Assembly: GCF_028769735.1 (NCBI RefSeq)
Contig: NC_088175.1
Coordinates: 1,426,001 to 1,490,000 of the forward strand
DNA from: Zonotrichia leucophrys gambelii
Lineage: Eukaryota > Chordata > Aves > Passeriformes > Passerellidae
Direction: 5' to 3'
Length of the DNA stretch: 64,000 bases
Shown here: positions 11,525-25,403 of the stretch, piece after piece
Numbering within the stretch: position 1 is the first letter of the stretch
Layout of the letters: each line of letters begins with the position of its first letter
Program-made: the position numbers and the translations under genes
Notes under the pieces: model-generated
The model's input: only the letters and a program-made list of their open reading frames with translations
Told to the model about the DNA's origin: nothing
The model's database searches: none

Positions 11525-13990
11525 ACACTCAAAATGTCACTTTACCATTTTTGCAGTTGCCTTCCTGTGAATTTTCCCTTCCCACTTTGAATTTCTTTCC
11601 GACATTTCAGTCTCTTTGAAACCTCTGTTTTTACAGGAGCAGCCTTGCTTTTCCCAACATGTAAAATTATTTCCATTGCAGGTATTTGCTGAGCAGTTAA
11701 TAACTGTGTCTTATAAATCAAATGACCCAGCACTCTCTGAAAAGCAATGGAAACTTTTCTATCAGTGGGAATGTGTCAGTATTTTAATTAAATGCAAAAT
11801 AATACTCATTACATCTAACAGTGCAAGTAGAATAGGCTTACCATTTATCCAAATAAATGAGCAAACAGTCCAAATCCCAAAGCAACAGAATGAAATGGAA
11901 TTAGGCTGCCTGTGATGGTCTCCCCCCTAAAATAATCATTCCTGGTCACTGTATCACAGGTGCTTCCATTTTTCAATTTATTTCTTAATTACATTTTCCT
12001 TTCAGAGTTTTTTCCTCTGACTTCAAATGCCATAATTCATCTATCACTTTTTATTCCTTGGACTCAGTCAGAAATGGAAGAGGGGGAGTGAGCAGGGTCA
12101 CTGACTAAAATGGAAAACAGCATCACTGTATTAAGGTATAAAACAACAAAAGTTTCCAAAAGGTAAATAATTAAAAGGAAAAACAAAAAACAAAAGCAGC
12201 CATGAGTATAAAATATCAGCAAAGTTCCCTCTGGTTGAGTCAATTTTGTCCTGCACATTATTAAACTACTTCCAGAGAGGAGACCCTGAGTGTTTGGCTT
12301 GCAAAGCACAAAGGGACAGGTGACAAGGCACTGCTGCAAGGGGGATTCAGGATCTGAGATGCAGCATCTGGGCACCCATGGGGAGCTGCAGGTGGGGGAT
12401 CCACAGCCAGGAATTCTCTCCTGCCATGGAGTTTTGGAGTAGCTGTGCTGGGTCACTGCCCTGTGCTCCTCTCCTGGATCACAGTTTCAGTGCAGTCCGA
12501 GCACACAGTGACATCCCCACCCTTTGCCAGGCTCCCAGGGAATTTCTGTGCTGCTGAATCAAAGGTATGGAACCAGCTTAAGTGCTGGACATCTATTGTC
12601 CACCTTGCTTAGCTGATAATTCACTTTTCAGCTCTGCTGTCGACCCACACAACCCCCTTTAGACAAATTCAGGACAGAAAGGATGAGCTGTAAATAGCAG
12701 AGATGTGAGCCAGCTGCTTCCACCTGTGCTTGCTTGGTGTCTGAGGCTGTTTCCTTCAGCAGCACAGGCAGGGCTCAAGGAGCTTTCTGGAGGAATTTGG
12801 GTCGATGTTGTACCCCAAAATAATACTTGCAGTTCTTTAGGGGTGGAAAGTTACTGATGAGGATTGAGTTTGGGGTCACTGCTCATCCAGAGGCTTCACA
12901 AAGAGACACGTGGAGCAGATTCCAGAATCTCCTGGACTCTTTGAAGGGAGTGGGAGAAGTTTCCATGGTTCCAGGGGCTTCATATCTTACATGGCTGCAG
13001 AAGAGCTCCAGGGACTGGGGTTGTGCGTGGTCTTCTAGGAAAGTGTCCACAGGGTTTCTCCCCACCAGCAATATCTTCCTGCACATTGCCTGACTGTGTT
13101 CTGGACAGCTGGAGGAGAGCAGAGATTTTGAGCAGTCCCCCATCACGTGTCACTGCCTTTTCTCTCCTGTTTGCATCCCACAGGCACTGAGCTCCACTGA
13201 GGTGTATTTTTACTAACAGAATCTGAAAGCCTAATAGGAGTGACTTCTCTGTCTTTATCAGCAAAAAATGCATGTATAATCTGATATGAAAACTACTAAT
13301 CCATTAGGACTTGGACATTTCATTAGCGTGCAGAGAGGAGCTTTTATTGCCTGCTCAAGCTCATAAACTTGTCTCCAACTGGAAGGAAGTGGGATGCAGT
13401 TTGAAATCCTGGGGTTGGGCAGTACATGTGCTCAGCTGCCAAGTCAACCTCGTTTGCCCCAGGGGGATGCTTCCAGCACTGTACCAAGCCCACACATAAA
13501 GGTCACACGAGGAGAGGCTGCTCCTTGTCATGCTGCTCTGCAGCAGCTGAAGTCTTGCTTGGGAGCTGAAATCTTGCTTGGCAAATTGCTGCTTGGGTTG
13601 GGATGGTTTCTAACCTGCTGATCAGCTAAGCTGTCCCCAAGAGCATGGAAATGGAGAAAGGAAAGGAAAAGTAATTTACTGAGAGTCACAGGCGAGAATT
13701 TACCTGGGCTTTTCACCTGACAGCATCAGTTCCTGCCTGAGAGTGATGAACAGTGTGTAATTCACTGGAGAAAATCTTGTGTCCTTTCTTCCCACTGTCC
13801 CTCTGTGCTGACCCAGTCAAAATCTGCTCACAATCACTTTGGCTCTGTTTCACCCTCACCAGTGCTCTGCCTCCCTGCCTTCTCCTCTCCCCTTCTTCTC
13901 TCAGTGACTCTGTATATGCCTAACTGGGCTTTCCTGCTTCACTGCCCCTTCTCCTACATGGTTCAACCAGATTTATCCTCCTTCCCCTAT

Positions 13991-14564
13991 TCCCCAGGTT
14001 TAGGAAGGGTTCTTCAGTGCCAGCTCTTCTTCCTGAACTGGAGAGCACAGATTTGAGCCCTGAGTGAGGGCACTTCTCCTGGAGAGGACAAGGGGGCTCA
14101 GGGCTGGCTCTGCTCCTGGAGAGAAAAGTTCAGTCCCGTGTTTGCTCCTCCTGAATCCAATGGTAGAAAAGGTTATGCATAGTTTATTACTGTCAGAATC
14201 ATGGGGTAGAACTACTGTAGGAAGACTTATGCATAATACTGGGCTTTATAGAGGGTTTTATAGAGGCTTCTCTCATTCCCCAGGCTTAGGAAGGGTTCTT
14301 CAGTGCCAGCTCTTCTTCCTAAAGTGGAGAGCACAGATTTGAGCCCTGAGTGAGGGCACTTCTCCAAAGTGCTCCTGGAAAAGGAGGTTCAGGGCTGGCT
14401 CTACTCCTGGATAGAAAAGTTCAGTCCAGTGTTTGCTCCTCCTGAATCTTATATTTCATCCAATGGTAGAAAAGAATATGCATAATCTATTACTGTCAGA
14501 ACCATGGTGTGGAACTACTGTAGCAAGACTTACTAGTACCGGGTTTTATAGAGGGTGTTTTGTT
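13991..14564. repeat. Diverged tandem duplication, unit about 287 bp
   Basis: Unit 1 (13991-14277) and unit 2 (14278-14564) share TTAGGAAGGGTTCTTCAGTG, GAGAGCACAGATTTGAGCCC, GTGTTTGCTCCTCCTGAATC and CCAATGGTAGAAAAG in the same order. The offset is 287 bp at the start and 303 bp later, because unit 2 gained about 16 bp. Identity looks near 90 percent by eye. Not recognised as a known repeat. Confidence 0.88.
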
Positions 14565-16106
14565 GTCCCTCCTCTAACCATAAAGTTGAAACTTTAAGTT
14601 TTACCTTTAACTTGATGTGAGCAATCTGATGTACAACTCAGTGACCTGATAAAGCCAAAACCAGTCCCGATCCACAAGTACATGATCCCTTAGGAAAAAA
14701 GCAAAATCCTCAGTGTATTTCCCTGACCACTTCAGCTGTTACACAATAACTATATGCAAATCCAGGGTTATTCTCACAGCTGGCACAGCTTGGCTTAGAT
14801 AAATATAAAACTTGCTTTAAGGGAATAGCTCGTAATTGGGTTAGGCCCGGGGTTTTAATTAGATTTACGTAAATGCACACAATGCATGGCAAAAATCAAT
14901 AACCTGGAGAGCTTCTTTGGGCTTATTGTTTAAATCAGCAACACTAAGTCAGCTGAATTTAACAGGATATTTGCATACCCTATCCCTCCAAAAATGGCAC
15001 TTTTTACATGGCATGTTTGAAACGTGCTGTTCTCTCCCATGTTTGTGTCCCTTTTTTATCTCTCTGGCCATTTGCAGTTTGGGTGCTTTCAGGCAGAACC
15101 CTGAAAGCACAGAAGAAGAAGGTAAGAAGTATTTTAACCAAGGAAAATTTTGAGATTTAAACTAAAAGCTGTGCTGTGCAAACAATTCATGTCACCTTGT
15201 AGGCTGACGTGAGGTTATCAGTTCCTGAAATTAAAGCATTTACCATCCCTGCAAAGTGTTAGCAATGGTAAAGAGGGAAGCAAGGTCTTCTTGATGTGGT
15301 TAGGAGTAAAAGCCTGTGAGCTACACAGAGACAGAATGTGCTGATTTTCTGTGAAGGACTCAAGAAAAAAATAATTGTTTCATTATTTATTTCAACTGAG
15401 AAATTGAAATTGTTAAAAAATAATTGCTTTATTATTTACTGATAAAGACTTCCTTGCCTCTATTCATCAACTAAGAGGAAAAAGACAGATAGAAAATGGT
15501 ATTATCAGCTAATTCTTAAATGGAACAAGTTTAAGTGCAGTGTGAAATGGATTTAAAATACCCTTGGAGTTCCAAATTGCTATAAGTTGCATTTTCTAAG
15601 GAAAAAAAAATACATATTTTCTCCTCTTTTCTGCTTTGTTTCCCACCTCAGGATGGTCTTTTTGACACTGTTGCTTTTCCACATCTTAAGGAGCCTTTCT
15701 TCCCTTAGGAAAATTTACATAAAATAAGGGTGAGACTTTTAGCACAGCTTGGAATTGAGCTCACTTACAGCCAGTGGAAAACCACCACCATGAAGTGCTT
15801 CAAAGCCCTTAAACCATCCCTGGACGCAGTGAAAAGTGTCACTTCCCAGGAGTTCCATCAGGTGCAGAGTTCTGCACTCACAGGTGACTGCCAGGGTTAA
15901 AGAACTCATGCAAAGTCCATTCTACAGACATTTTGTGATGTGGTTTTTAACTGACAGACCACCATCTAATCCTCCTGACCTTTCAGCACCTGAGTGGACA
16001 CAATTTTTGTCTCCTCACTGGGCAAAGTGTGGCTTCAATCCTTTTTACTGCTGCTCCAGAGCCCCAGTACACTGTCCCTCTCTAACTGGGATTATCACTG
16101 TAGTAA

Positions 16107-16274
16107 CATAACCAGATTTTGGGGTGTCTGAAGATTTCTAATGGAAGTTTCCAAAGTTTCATTGTTTTCCTTGAAAATCCCAAATAGATTCTTCTGCTCT
16201 TCCATCCATAAACCTGAGCTCTTCAGCTCTCCACCCCCAACCTGGTTTTTTGTTCTTTTTTTTTCCTCTTGTGT
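16107..16274 (+). repeat. Dispersed duplicate segment, copy 1
   Basis: It runs from CATAACCAGATTTT to TTGTGT and matches 58311-58485 in the same orientation. Shared blocks include TTCTAATGGAAGTTTCCAAA and TAGATTCTTCTGCTCTTCCA. This copy lacks about 10 bp (GCTCAGAGAG) present in the other. Confidence 0.88.
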
Positions 16275-19200
16275 AATTCAATCCTGCCTTGAACCCTTCT
16301 CCTTAGTTCAGATCCTGTCTTGTGTCTTTGTTCTTTCTCTATTCTGTCCCTTTGATGGCTCCTCCTCCCAAACTCATCTCCCCCTTTCTTCCCTGCCTTC
16401 CCTGCCTCACCAAGGCTTCAAGTTCTGTGTGCTTTTCATTTTCATCATGTTATTCTTTCTGTCCCTCATTTGAGTGCTGCACAGTGAGATTCAGCAGTGG
16501 TGGAAGAGAAATTCCAACTCCACATCCACCACCCCTGGCTGCAACAGGTGCTGCCCCATGGATCACACACATCATAAATGTGCAAATTTTCTGAGTGAAT
16601 AATGTCACCTTCAAAAGCAGCAACAGCCAAAATGAGAGGAAAAAAAAAAAAAACAATAAACTGAGCCTTATAGCTTGGTGTATTCTCACAGCAGCAGGGA
16701 AAGGCAGAGCTGTAGCCCCAAAGAACACACCTGCACTAAATCCAAGTGTGCTCACAGTTTCTATTGAAACCAAGCAAAGCAAAGCAAAACAAAACAGAAA
16801 GGCTTGCCAATATTATTTTAAGACAGAAAAGGAAAATATGCTTCCTCTTCTCTTTAATTCTTGTTCCAAAGCGCTAAATTTTTTCCTCAACCTTTTTCAC
16901 CTAAAAAGAAGTGAGAAAAAAGAAAACCCAAACCATAATAATCAAAACAGAAACAAAAAGCCCCAAGCAACCCCTCCTTATATGAATTCTCAGAGAGGAA
17001 CAGTTGGGGTCTCCTGTCCTGGCTGTGTCTCCTCCCAGCCCTCCCTGCACTCCCAACCTCTTTATCAGTGTGGCTGTAGGAAAAGCAGAAAAGGCTTTGT
17101 GTGAGCAATAACAAAAACATCTCTGTGTTACCAACCCTGTGTTCAGCACAAATCCAAGACACAGCCCCACGCCAGCTGCTGTGAAGAAAATTAACTCTAC
17201 CCAGCCAAAAGCAGCACACCTCAGCAATGTTTGATGTCAACACTGATTTATAACATCATAAAGGTAATGTCTAAATCTGATGAAAGAATGGAAATTACCA
17301 TTGTTGAGGGCTTACATTCCCATTTTGTCTGCAAAGTAGATAGACTGAACAGCAGTGGCATGTTTGTATTTACACAGGGTGAGAAATAGGCTATCTGAAA
17401 CCTAGGAAAACAAGCACTTAATAGAAATAAAATCTTTGGATCAGCTAAGGCCTGAGTTTCGATGTTTGCTACTTACTTCAGTTATTTTTCCTTCCTTAGC
17501 TTTTGAAAGTTTTTTCCTTGTTTTTTGTTGTTCACAACAACACTGTAGTTCCAAAGAAAATAGGGAGAACTGATGAGTCTATTGAGACTTATCTTCGTGT
17601 GAAATTTGGACTCATGTTGGAGCCAGAAGCATCCATGTTAATATTAAAGAAACCCCCAATATTTATATCTTTACCCAAATGGTAAAGATAACTGGCACAG
17701 TTCTGTGCTTGAGCATCTTCATCAGACATTCCTGGAAATTGTCTTGGTTGTCTCAATGGGTTGAGAACTGGTGACCCAGGGATGGCTTGCAGGAAGGGAG
17801 GTTTAAGGTGCCATCTGTACCAGTGCACAGTCTTGTGTTAACCAGGAAAACTGACAGCCACTGAGCAGACTTAGAACAGAAAATCTCAGACTGAAATCAG
17901 GGGTTCCTGATTTCAGCTAAAACACAAGGAGTCATTTTGACTCTGTAAGGAAGAATCAAATCATGTCTTGGCCACAGATGCAAAATTTGCACACATCAAG
18001 AAACTTGCAAATATGTCAATATAGTATTTCACTTGAAAACAACAGCCACTAGAATAAACGAAGAAAAAAATTAAATTTTTTCCATTCAGCCTTTGAAAGA
18101 GCATGAAAGAAATTCCCTTGCAGAAATTTGAAAGTATGCCCAGGCAAGATATATATGGAAAGAAATCTAAATTTGAGGTAGGAACATGCATCTCATATAA
18201 AAACGTTGTGAGAGGGGTTTTTTTGTTTGTTTTTTTGGTTGGGTTTGGGGTTTTTTCAGAATAAAACATTCTTCAATGAATTTTTTAAGACTCAGTTTAT
18301 GCGGGGAAATGCTAATGTTACTGTGTAGAGGCAGCTGCTGGGCCAACTCAAATCAGGTTTGGACTGCATCCTACAAAGTCTGTTTGGAGGAAGCATATGC
18401 ATTTTTGGTGCCTGGATTTGAAAAGTAGTCTCTGAAATAACTTGGTTCAATATTTGGCAGACAGGGAACACAGAAGAAAAGCTGAATCTTCAATAAAATT
18501 GTCACTCCTATTCACAAGAGTAATATAGACTAAAGTGAGGTGCATTGAAACTGCACAAAGGAACAAACAGGAAGATGGAGCAAAAGATACACAAAACCAC
18601 AAGAAAAGATAAGTGAGGGTCAATTTTGTGGCAGAATTGACAGACTGCCTAAATGTAAAAGGAAATCAGTTCCACATGGCAGCTAGGAGCCAATAACAAA
18701 TGAACGATAAGAACAGGAGAGTGCAAAAGAAGATCTTGGGTTAAGAACTTGTAGAACGGCACAAGGAAATGGTCCTGGACAATATTGCTTACCTTAAAAA
18801 TAAAGCTGAGTGGCTGTGGCCTGGATCAGCACTCTTTTTGTAATTAGTTTTGTGGTGAGAAGACAATTTTGTGAGGCTGCACAAGCCCATCTCCTCCAAG
18901 CCCTTGCTGGTGCACAGAGGTGAGGTGAGCAGTGCAGGGGGAGCTGGGCTGAGCTGTCCCTCCCCCAGCTGGCCACAGTGGTGAGCTCTGGTGGTGACAA
19001 CAGTCTAAGCACTTCAAAACTTCCAAACTCTCAAATAATATCCCTCTCAAATTTAATTACTCAGCCCTGGCTCACTGCAGCTGGAGTTCTGACTGCTCAG
19101 TAGGGCTGGATTTTTCCATTACATGTCTCATGGAAATCCATAATGCAGAATTTTCAAATTGGACTATTGAGATGCTAAATTAATGGGATGGTAAGATTTT

Positions 19201-19860
19201 TCCTGTGAAATGCTGCAGAGGAAGGAACCTAGATTCCACTGGTTTATTTTTTGCTCATTTTTCTCTGTTAAGAATTTGTACAGAAGGAGTCAGGATCTCT
19301 GCAGGCATCTGGGTCTTAAGGTTACTCCTGGCACTGGTCAATTCATCCTGCAATTCTCTCAGAAGATGTTTTCTCCTGGGTTATCACAACTCCTGACACT
19401 GGCCAAATCCTCCTGGAATACTTTCAGGAATGTTTTCTTCCATGTTACCCCAGGGCCACAGGAAATAGGAGCTGTTGGTGACCCTGTGGCTCATGGCACT
19501 TCCCAGGAGATGGTCTGAGCTGTGCTGGTCAGAGGTTGCAAAGTGCAAAGAGATCCAAAAAATGGTAGTCAGGGAGTAAAATTAAGAGATCCTTGGCCAC
19601 AAGGAGTCACTCTGATCAACCAGCCTCATCATTTACATAATGAAACACTTACTGAGGCAGAAATATATCTATGAAAATCTAAGTCCTTCTTTGAGTTGCT
19701 TTGGAAATTTGGCCTTGCACAAATTTCAAGAAAAGTAAATCTTTTAAGTGTCCCATGACAGAAGATTAGGTTGAACCTGGTTTGAAAGTAAAATTCTTTA
19801 ATTAACTTCTCCTCTATATTCATGTAGCATTTTAAAGCAAGAATGAAATGTCAAACTTCA

Positions 19861-19915
19861 AAGATCCTTGAAAAGATCCTTCAAAGATCCTATCTCACAC
19901 TAGGGTGTGAGATAG
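19861..19915. repeat. Triplicated AAGATCC words followed by a perfect 11-bp hairpin
   Basis: AAAGATCCTT-like words recur three times just before CTATCTCACAC (19890-19900), loop TAGG, GTGTGAGATAG (19905-19915). Confidence 0.85.
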
Positions 19916-22900
19916 CCTGACTTTTTCCTTTTGTTTTCTTCCAAAGACAAAATCCTTGCAGAAAATCAACATGACTTTAGTATTGATTCATTATTTTCTT
20001 AAGCTACATTTAGTTACAATCAGGTAACATTTTTTCAGATAAACTCAAACTTGCCTGAATCTGTTGATGGACAAAGCTGACCACACATCTGGGGCTGGCA
20101 TTTTTACTTAGCAAGAGAAAGAATCTACCATTGTTTCTCCCAGGGTTTGCTGTTGTACCCTTTAATTATTGCCAGTCATATCAGTGAAGCTGTCTGTGTA
20201 GTAAGGTACTTGGAAATGTTCAGAAAAGTGATAGAATCCAGCCCCAGCTCATTACCATGGCTATAGTGAAGTGGTAATGGTGGAATAAATTGCCTGGTAT
20301 AATTATGTATATGCCAGATGCTCTTAATCATTCCACTTCAAGCCTCCTTTGCTAACTGCAATTTTGAGCCTTTTCTGAATCGAAAGGAATTGGTAAACAT
20401 GAGTAATTAAAAAGAAATTAAATGGATTTTAGAAGTGAATTACTGCAGTTCCTGCAACACTAATATAATTAGCACCTCTACAATCAGTCTGAGCTAGAGG
20501 ATGTGCACAGAAGATGTTTCATTTGTGGTTTGCACTAAAATCATAGTCACTGTGTTAGTGTGGTTAAACATCTCAATAGAACCTTGCCAGGCTAGTAAGG
20601 AGAAACTTAGTCTCTCAGCTGATTTATTAAAACAGAAAACCACATCTCAGCTGGTGTAAATCACAATATCTTCGCTGACTCTGAGATGCTGAACTGGCTG
20701 AGCCTGTGGCCCATCTCCATTTCGATTAATACAAGCAAAGGTCTGTTGGGATCCCTACCCATAATAATTTTTGGCTCCCTAGCTGGAACTCCTCTTTCAA
20801 ATGAGACAAAGTTCCTGTAGTGAAAGCAGAAGATACCCTACTATCAGTTAATTTTTTTTAATGTTAATATTTGAAGTACTTTTCTCTATTTTCAATACTC
20901 AGGGGACGCGAAGGACAAAAACAGATTGCCACAAAGAAAACAAATTTCTGATCAAAAGTTTTCCTCAGGGGCTCAAAGACACCTGTGCTTTGTCAGAACT
21001 TTGAGATATATCACAAAAGTTCCATTTATCTGGGAGAATGAAGGTTTTGCCAGCAGAGAAAGGTGGGTAAGAATGACACATCTGTTGCAGGAATCACCCT
21101 GGAGATCTATAGTCTGATTTAGCAGTCAGATGTGATTTTGTCTTTCTTGAAAGCCACCAGGAATGGACCTGATATCACCTGCCTGTGCAGCTTGCTCTAG
21201 CATTCTAGGCAATTTGTGGGGATTTTCCCCTGACCAAAGTGAAGCATCAAGAGATAAAATTCCTTTTGTGTGTATTTTGTGCTAAATACAAGGCACCTCC
21301 TTGAGTTGATCCCAATAAATTCTTTATTTGCACATAATTATCTTACCCCAAGTGTATTTCCTACAGACTGGCGTGGAAGAAACACTATTTGTGTTCTTAA
21401 ATACAGATTTATTGGTAGCTGGGGCACACAGCTGGCTTGCAGAAACACAGATACCTGAGCGCCAGAGTACCTTGGCTGCTGCTTGGCTTTGGCTGTGGCA
21501 CCAAACAGGTGAGGATTCCTCTCCTTTCACCAGCCTGCAAGTTGAAAAGTGGAAAGTTGCTCCAGCCACCTGTATGTTCAGAAGTATGGAGAAAATGTGA
21601 AGGAAAGTTTTTCTGCTGAGATGCTTCTCTGCCTCCTTAGAAACACAATGGACCAGATCTTCTGCTGTTTCTGAGCTGGCTTTCACTCCATTGAAGATGT
21701 GGAGTTATTCCAGCTGACAGCAGGGCCTGAGCAACAGCACTTTAATGGTTTTTGCCTTATTTAACTATTAACATTTGTTATGGGATCATTCATTAGATGA
21801 GGCATAAAGTACAAGTATTTTTATTAGGTTTTCATCTCTCCTCTCCCATTAAGGAAAGGTTCCACTTTCAAATTAATGTTGGAAGGACTTTAAAGTCTTA
21901 GCTATCCCTAATCTTTATGGTTTCATTCGAGTTCCTAATATATCATTGGGTTTATCCTGTGAGCTGGGAGCTATATATTTGAGAGACTTAGCCCAAAGAT
22001 ACAGTATAAGCAGATAGTTTGGTTAAGCTGATTTTTTGCAGTTTAAGTGGGTCTAAAGCCCATCATTCCCAGGATTATATTTATACTTGTGGTTAAATTT
22101 GACAGAATTTGAGCATTCTTTGTGTATTGCAGTGTACAGCTGGGAAAGTAGAAGGCAGCAAGGTTAGTAGTTTATATGTAAAGTAGAGCTTGAAGGAGCA
22201 CGTAGACAATTTACATTTTCAGTCTTTTGTACATCACTCAGGGAGAAAGTAAATATTTTGGCAGCCTAGATCATGTGATAGAGAAACAAGAGACTTCATT
22301 AATTCAGGTATTTCAGATTCAGCCACAGCAGAAAGGAGGGATTATCAGTGCCCAATTTGAGCCAGCAGGAAAAAACTAAATCTAGACCAAGGTCAGGTAT
22401 ATCACAAATGAAGGAATGGTATAAAATGCATTTAATTTCCTGAGAGCTGTGATAAAATTAAGATAAGAGCCTTGGGAAGAGAGTCTAATACTCCACTCAG
22501 CCCTATCAAGCCTTACAGGTTTGCTAGGTGTGTCATAGCTGATTTGAAAGGATGATTCCTAAAAAATAAAACCCAACCTGCAGAATTTTTGTTCTTTTAA
22601 GAGTTCTTGTCTTTCTGAGCACCGCCATTCACAGAATTGAATGATATTTTTGTGTAATATTGCTTAGTGAAAACATTGGTGCTCTTTGTGAGTAACTAGG
22701 GACAAGGCCAGCCTTTCACTCCTACAGCCAGCCCCAGCTCTGTGAAAAGCTGTGAAAAATCCCCTCCTGTGGCACTGCAGACCCCAGCACTGCAGTGGGC
22801 TTGGCTGCCTTTAGCATTTGCCTTTCACAGGCTCCTGGTGGAAAAGACTGCTCCTCCCAAGCAAAGCATAGCCCTGGAGGAGTCCTGCATCACTGAGGCT

Positions 22901-23111
22901 GGGAAGCATTTCCTTAAGCTTAATTTATTTTGCAGAGGCCAAAAAGGAGGGAGCAGCACTAGCTAGGGGAGAAAGACTGTGGGAACATTACTGCTTTACA
23001 CTGTTATCTTCTCAGCAATTATTCTAAACATGGAGTTTAGAGGCTTTGTTCCAGAGGGTGAAAACTTGCCATCTTCCTCTACTTTTTCCTTCTCTCTTCA
23101 GTCTATGCCTT

Positions 23112-23746
23112 TGTCCTAGGGTGACATTATGATGCTTGTATCCCCATTTGTGTGGTCCTGTTTATGCTGGATATTATATTCTGTGCCTTCAAGACTGGCT
23201 CTGAAGAGTGAAAGTTTTGTTTGGTTTTGTTATCAGCTGCTCCTCCACAGCTGGCAGGACACACAGACAGGGCAGTACATGGTGCTGCTTTTGCTTTTGG
23301 CTTTGCTCTTGCTCTTGCTTCCGCTTTGCTCCTGCTTTTTGCTTCTGCTCATTAACTGGTTTAGCTAAACAGTCCAAATCTTTCCCTGGACTGTTTCTCC
23401 AGGACCAACTCGAGCCTGCTCCGGGCTGGGCCCTGGCAAACCCCGAGAGTTTGCACCTTGTGGCCCAGCGGGGCCTACTCTGGGCAGCAGCTGCCCCAGC
23501 GCCGGAGGGACTGAGAGCAGAGCGAGCACCCCCAGAGAGACTTTCTGAATTTGTCATCATTTTCAGAGCGGTGACAGAGTGGTGTCACCCAGCATTGTTC
23601 ATTTTGTGTGCTGGGTAAATAAACAGGTTCTTTCTACTCCTCTCTGAGGAATCCTTCCCGAACCGGCTGGGGGTAAGGGCCGTGTGGGTTTGCTTTCTGG
23701 AGCCCCCTTTGGAGGCTTTCTCCCAAATTTGCCCTAAACCAGGACA
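23112..23746 (+). mobile_element. Solo LTR with 5-bp TSD (ERVL-like)
   Basis: It starts TGTCCTAGGG and ends CCCTAAACCAGGACA, an imperfect terminal inverted repeat. A perfect GCCTT TSD flanks it (23107-23111, 23747-23751). The motif GGTAAATAAACAGG lies about 125 bp before the end. The middle has a pyrimidine-rich GCTTTT/GCTCTT run (23283-23350). A 5-bp TSD fits ERVL-type elements. The open frames in both directions here belong to the LTR. Confidence 0.88.
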
Positions 23747-23751
23747 GCCTT

Positions 23752-25397
23752 CAATAATTTTATTTGCACGCACATGGAAAAATGGGAGCACACAGATATA
23801 TATTCATATGTATAGCACATATTTTTATATAGAAGTGTGTATTGTACATTTTGATTTGAACTGAAATCATGTTGCTGCTTTTCTCTCACAGACTAAGAGC
23901 CCTGTTCTAAATGGTAAATTTTCATAAATATTTACTTCTGCTTGAAAATCACACCCAGCATTTTCTTATTAGACCATATCTAGGGGGTCTGGTCTTACTA
24001 GACCACATCTACAGGGAGAAGGAAATTACATTGTCCCCTAACCCAAACTGTTTTTAATTCCTGACATGGCAAAGGTTTGATGTGTCTGTGAAAGATTCTC
24101 TCTGTGTTCTGCCCACTCCTTTGTTCACTCAGGTAACAAAAATCCCCTGACCTCATCCAGAGTGTAACAGCTGGCTCTGCAGCTCAACTAACAGCAGACA
24201 GGAGCAGGAGCATTGAAAGCAACCAGCAGTGGAAGGGGAGGATGGCAAAATACCTGCAGGGCACTGAACATCTCCCTGCACTCAGCAATGGCCAGCTGTG
24301 AGTGCTAATTAGAGACACTGCATCACTGACCTGCTGCTAAAAGGGAAGGGAAATGGGGCTGTTTACCTTTGCTGTGCTCAGTTCTGCTTCCAATGGAGTG
24401 GCTGCTGCTCCTGGCTTTGCCAAGCGTGCTGCAGGTCTGATGCTGTACCCAGAGCACAGCTCCAGCAGAGCTGAGAGGGTACAGCAGGGCAGGGGAGCAG
24501 TGAGGGCTCAGCAGTGAACTGAAAATTCAGCTGGAGCCTGATAAAAAACCTGTATCACTCTGAAATTTGGTTGTGCAGAGTCTCTCTCCATATCACAGTT
24601 AGATTATATTTATGTTTAAACAGGAAAGAAATCAAAGGTGTTTCAGAGCACCAAGTTTAGTGTCAATCCATGTTAACCAGTATGGTGAGCACTGCACAGC
24701 CCAAATCCATGAGCCTGGTTCCCCTCAGAGATCCAGGTGATGCACACAGCAGTTTGAGGTCATAATTCCTTCTGATGTTTGCATGTTATTCCCAAGGGTT
24801 GGGGAGCATTCATTTACCTTGAAAACCTGTAAATGATGGCTCTGGTGTGCTCATAGAGCTGTAGGGTCTAATGCTTGTACAGCTGCCATGTATCAAGAAA
24901 TTTTCCATAAAAATAGTAATAAAAACCCAAGATTATTACTTTCTGTAATGCTCAGCCTAAGCAGACCTTGTGCTAGATTAAACCCCACCTCTCCTCTGGA
25001 TACCTCTGTGCTACCTGCTTGTGCCTGGTGTGCTGCTCTCCTGATAATGATTTCCTAGTTACAATTGTCTGCCAGGCGTCTCTGAAGCCAAGACTTTGCT
25101 TCATTTGTTTGGGGTTTTATTGCTCAGCATGAAAAGATGTGATTAGATAAAGGAAACATGAGCTGATTGTTGTAGCCCTGTACCAGCAGCTTGTTTTGGC
25201 TTGACACCAGGGCTTAAATGGAACACACAAGTGCAAGCCTGAGGAATCAAGGCACAGGTCTGAATACTCTCAGGACAGGGTGAGGTGATCACTCTCATCA
25301 CTGAGGTGATTCTGCAGGAAGGGAAATGTGCTCCCAGGAGCTGTGCCCAGCTGGGCAGGCAGCTGGAGTGGTCCATCAATTAGCAGAGCCAGCAGGG
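23752..25397. other. Intergenic stretch, nothing recognised
   Basis: No gene or known repeat. GC is somewhat higher at 24160-24560, without a recognisable feature. Confidence 0.55.
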
Positions 25398-25403
25398 GTG
25401 TGC

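Larger units (their letters stand above)
8816..13990. other. Intergenic stretch with one CR1 scrap, an AT-rich block and a hairpin
   Basis: No gene recognised. It includes the CR1 scrap at 9587-9663, the AT-rich block at 9303-9432 and the perfect hairpin at 11485-11524. The frames at 10837-11217 and 12064-12456 lack any recognisable motif. Confidence 0.55.
14565..23106. other. Intergenic stretch, mostly unique sequence
   Basis: No gene recognised. It holds the first copy of the segment duplicated at 58311-58485 and the hairpin at 19890-19915. The frame at 16595-17104 is A-rich and low in complexity and is not treated as coding. Confidence 0.55.

Noticed and set aside
16595..17104. 169-codon lysine/asparagine-rich frame
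   Set aside because: It arises from A-rich low-complexity sequence, with the minus strand also open.
23208..23618. 136-codon frame and its antisense partner
   Set aside because: Both lie inside the solo LTR 23112-23746.
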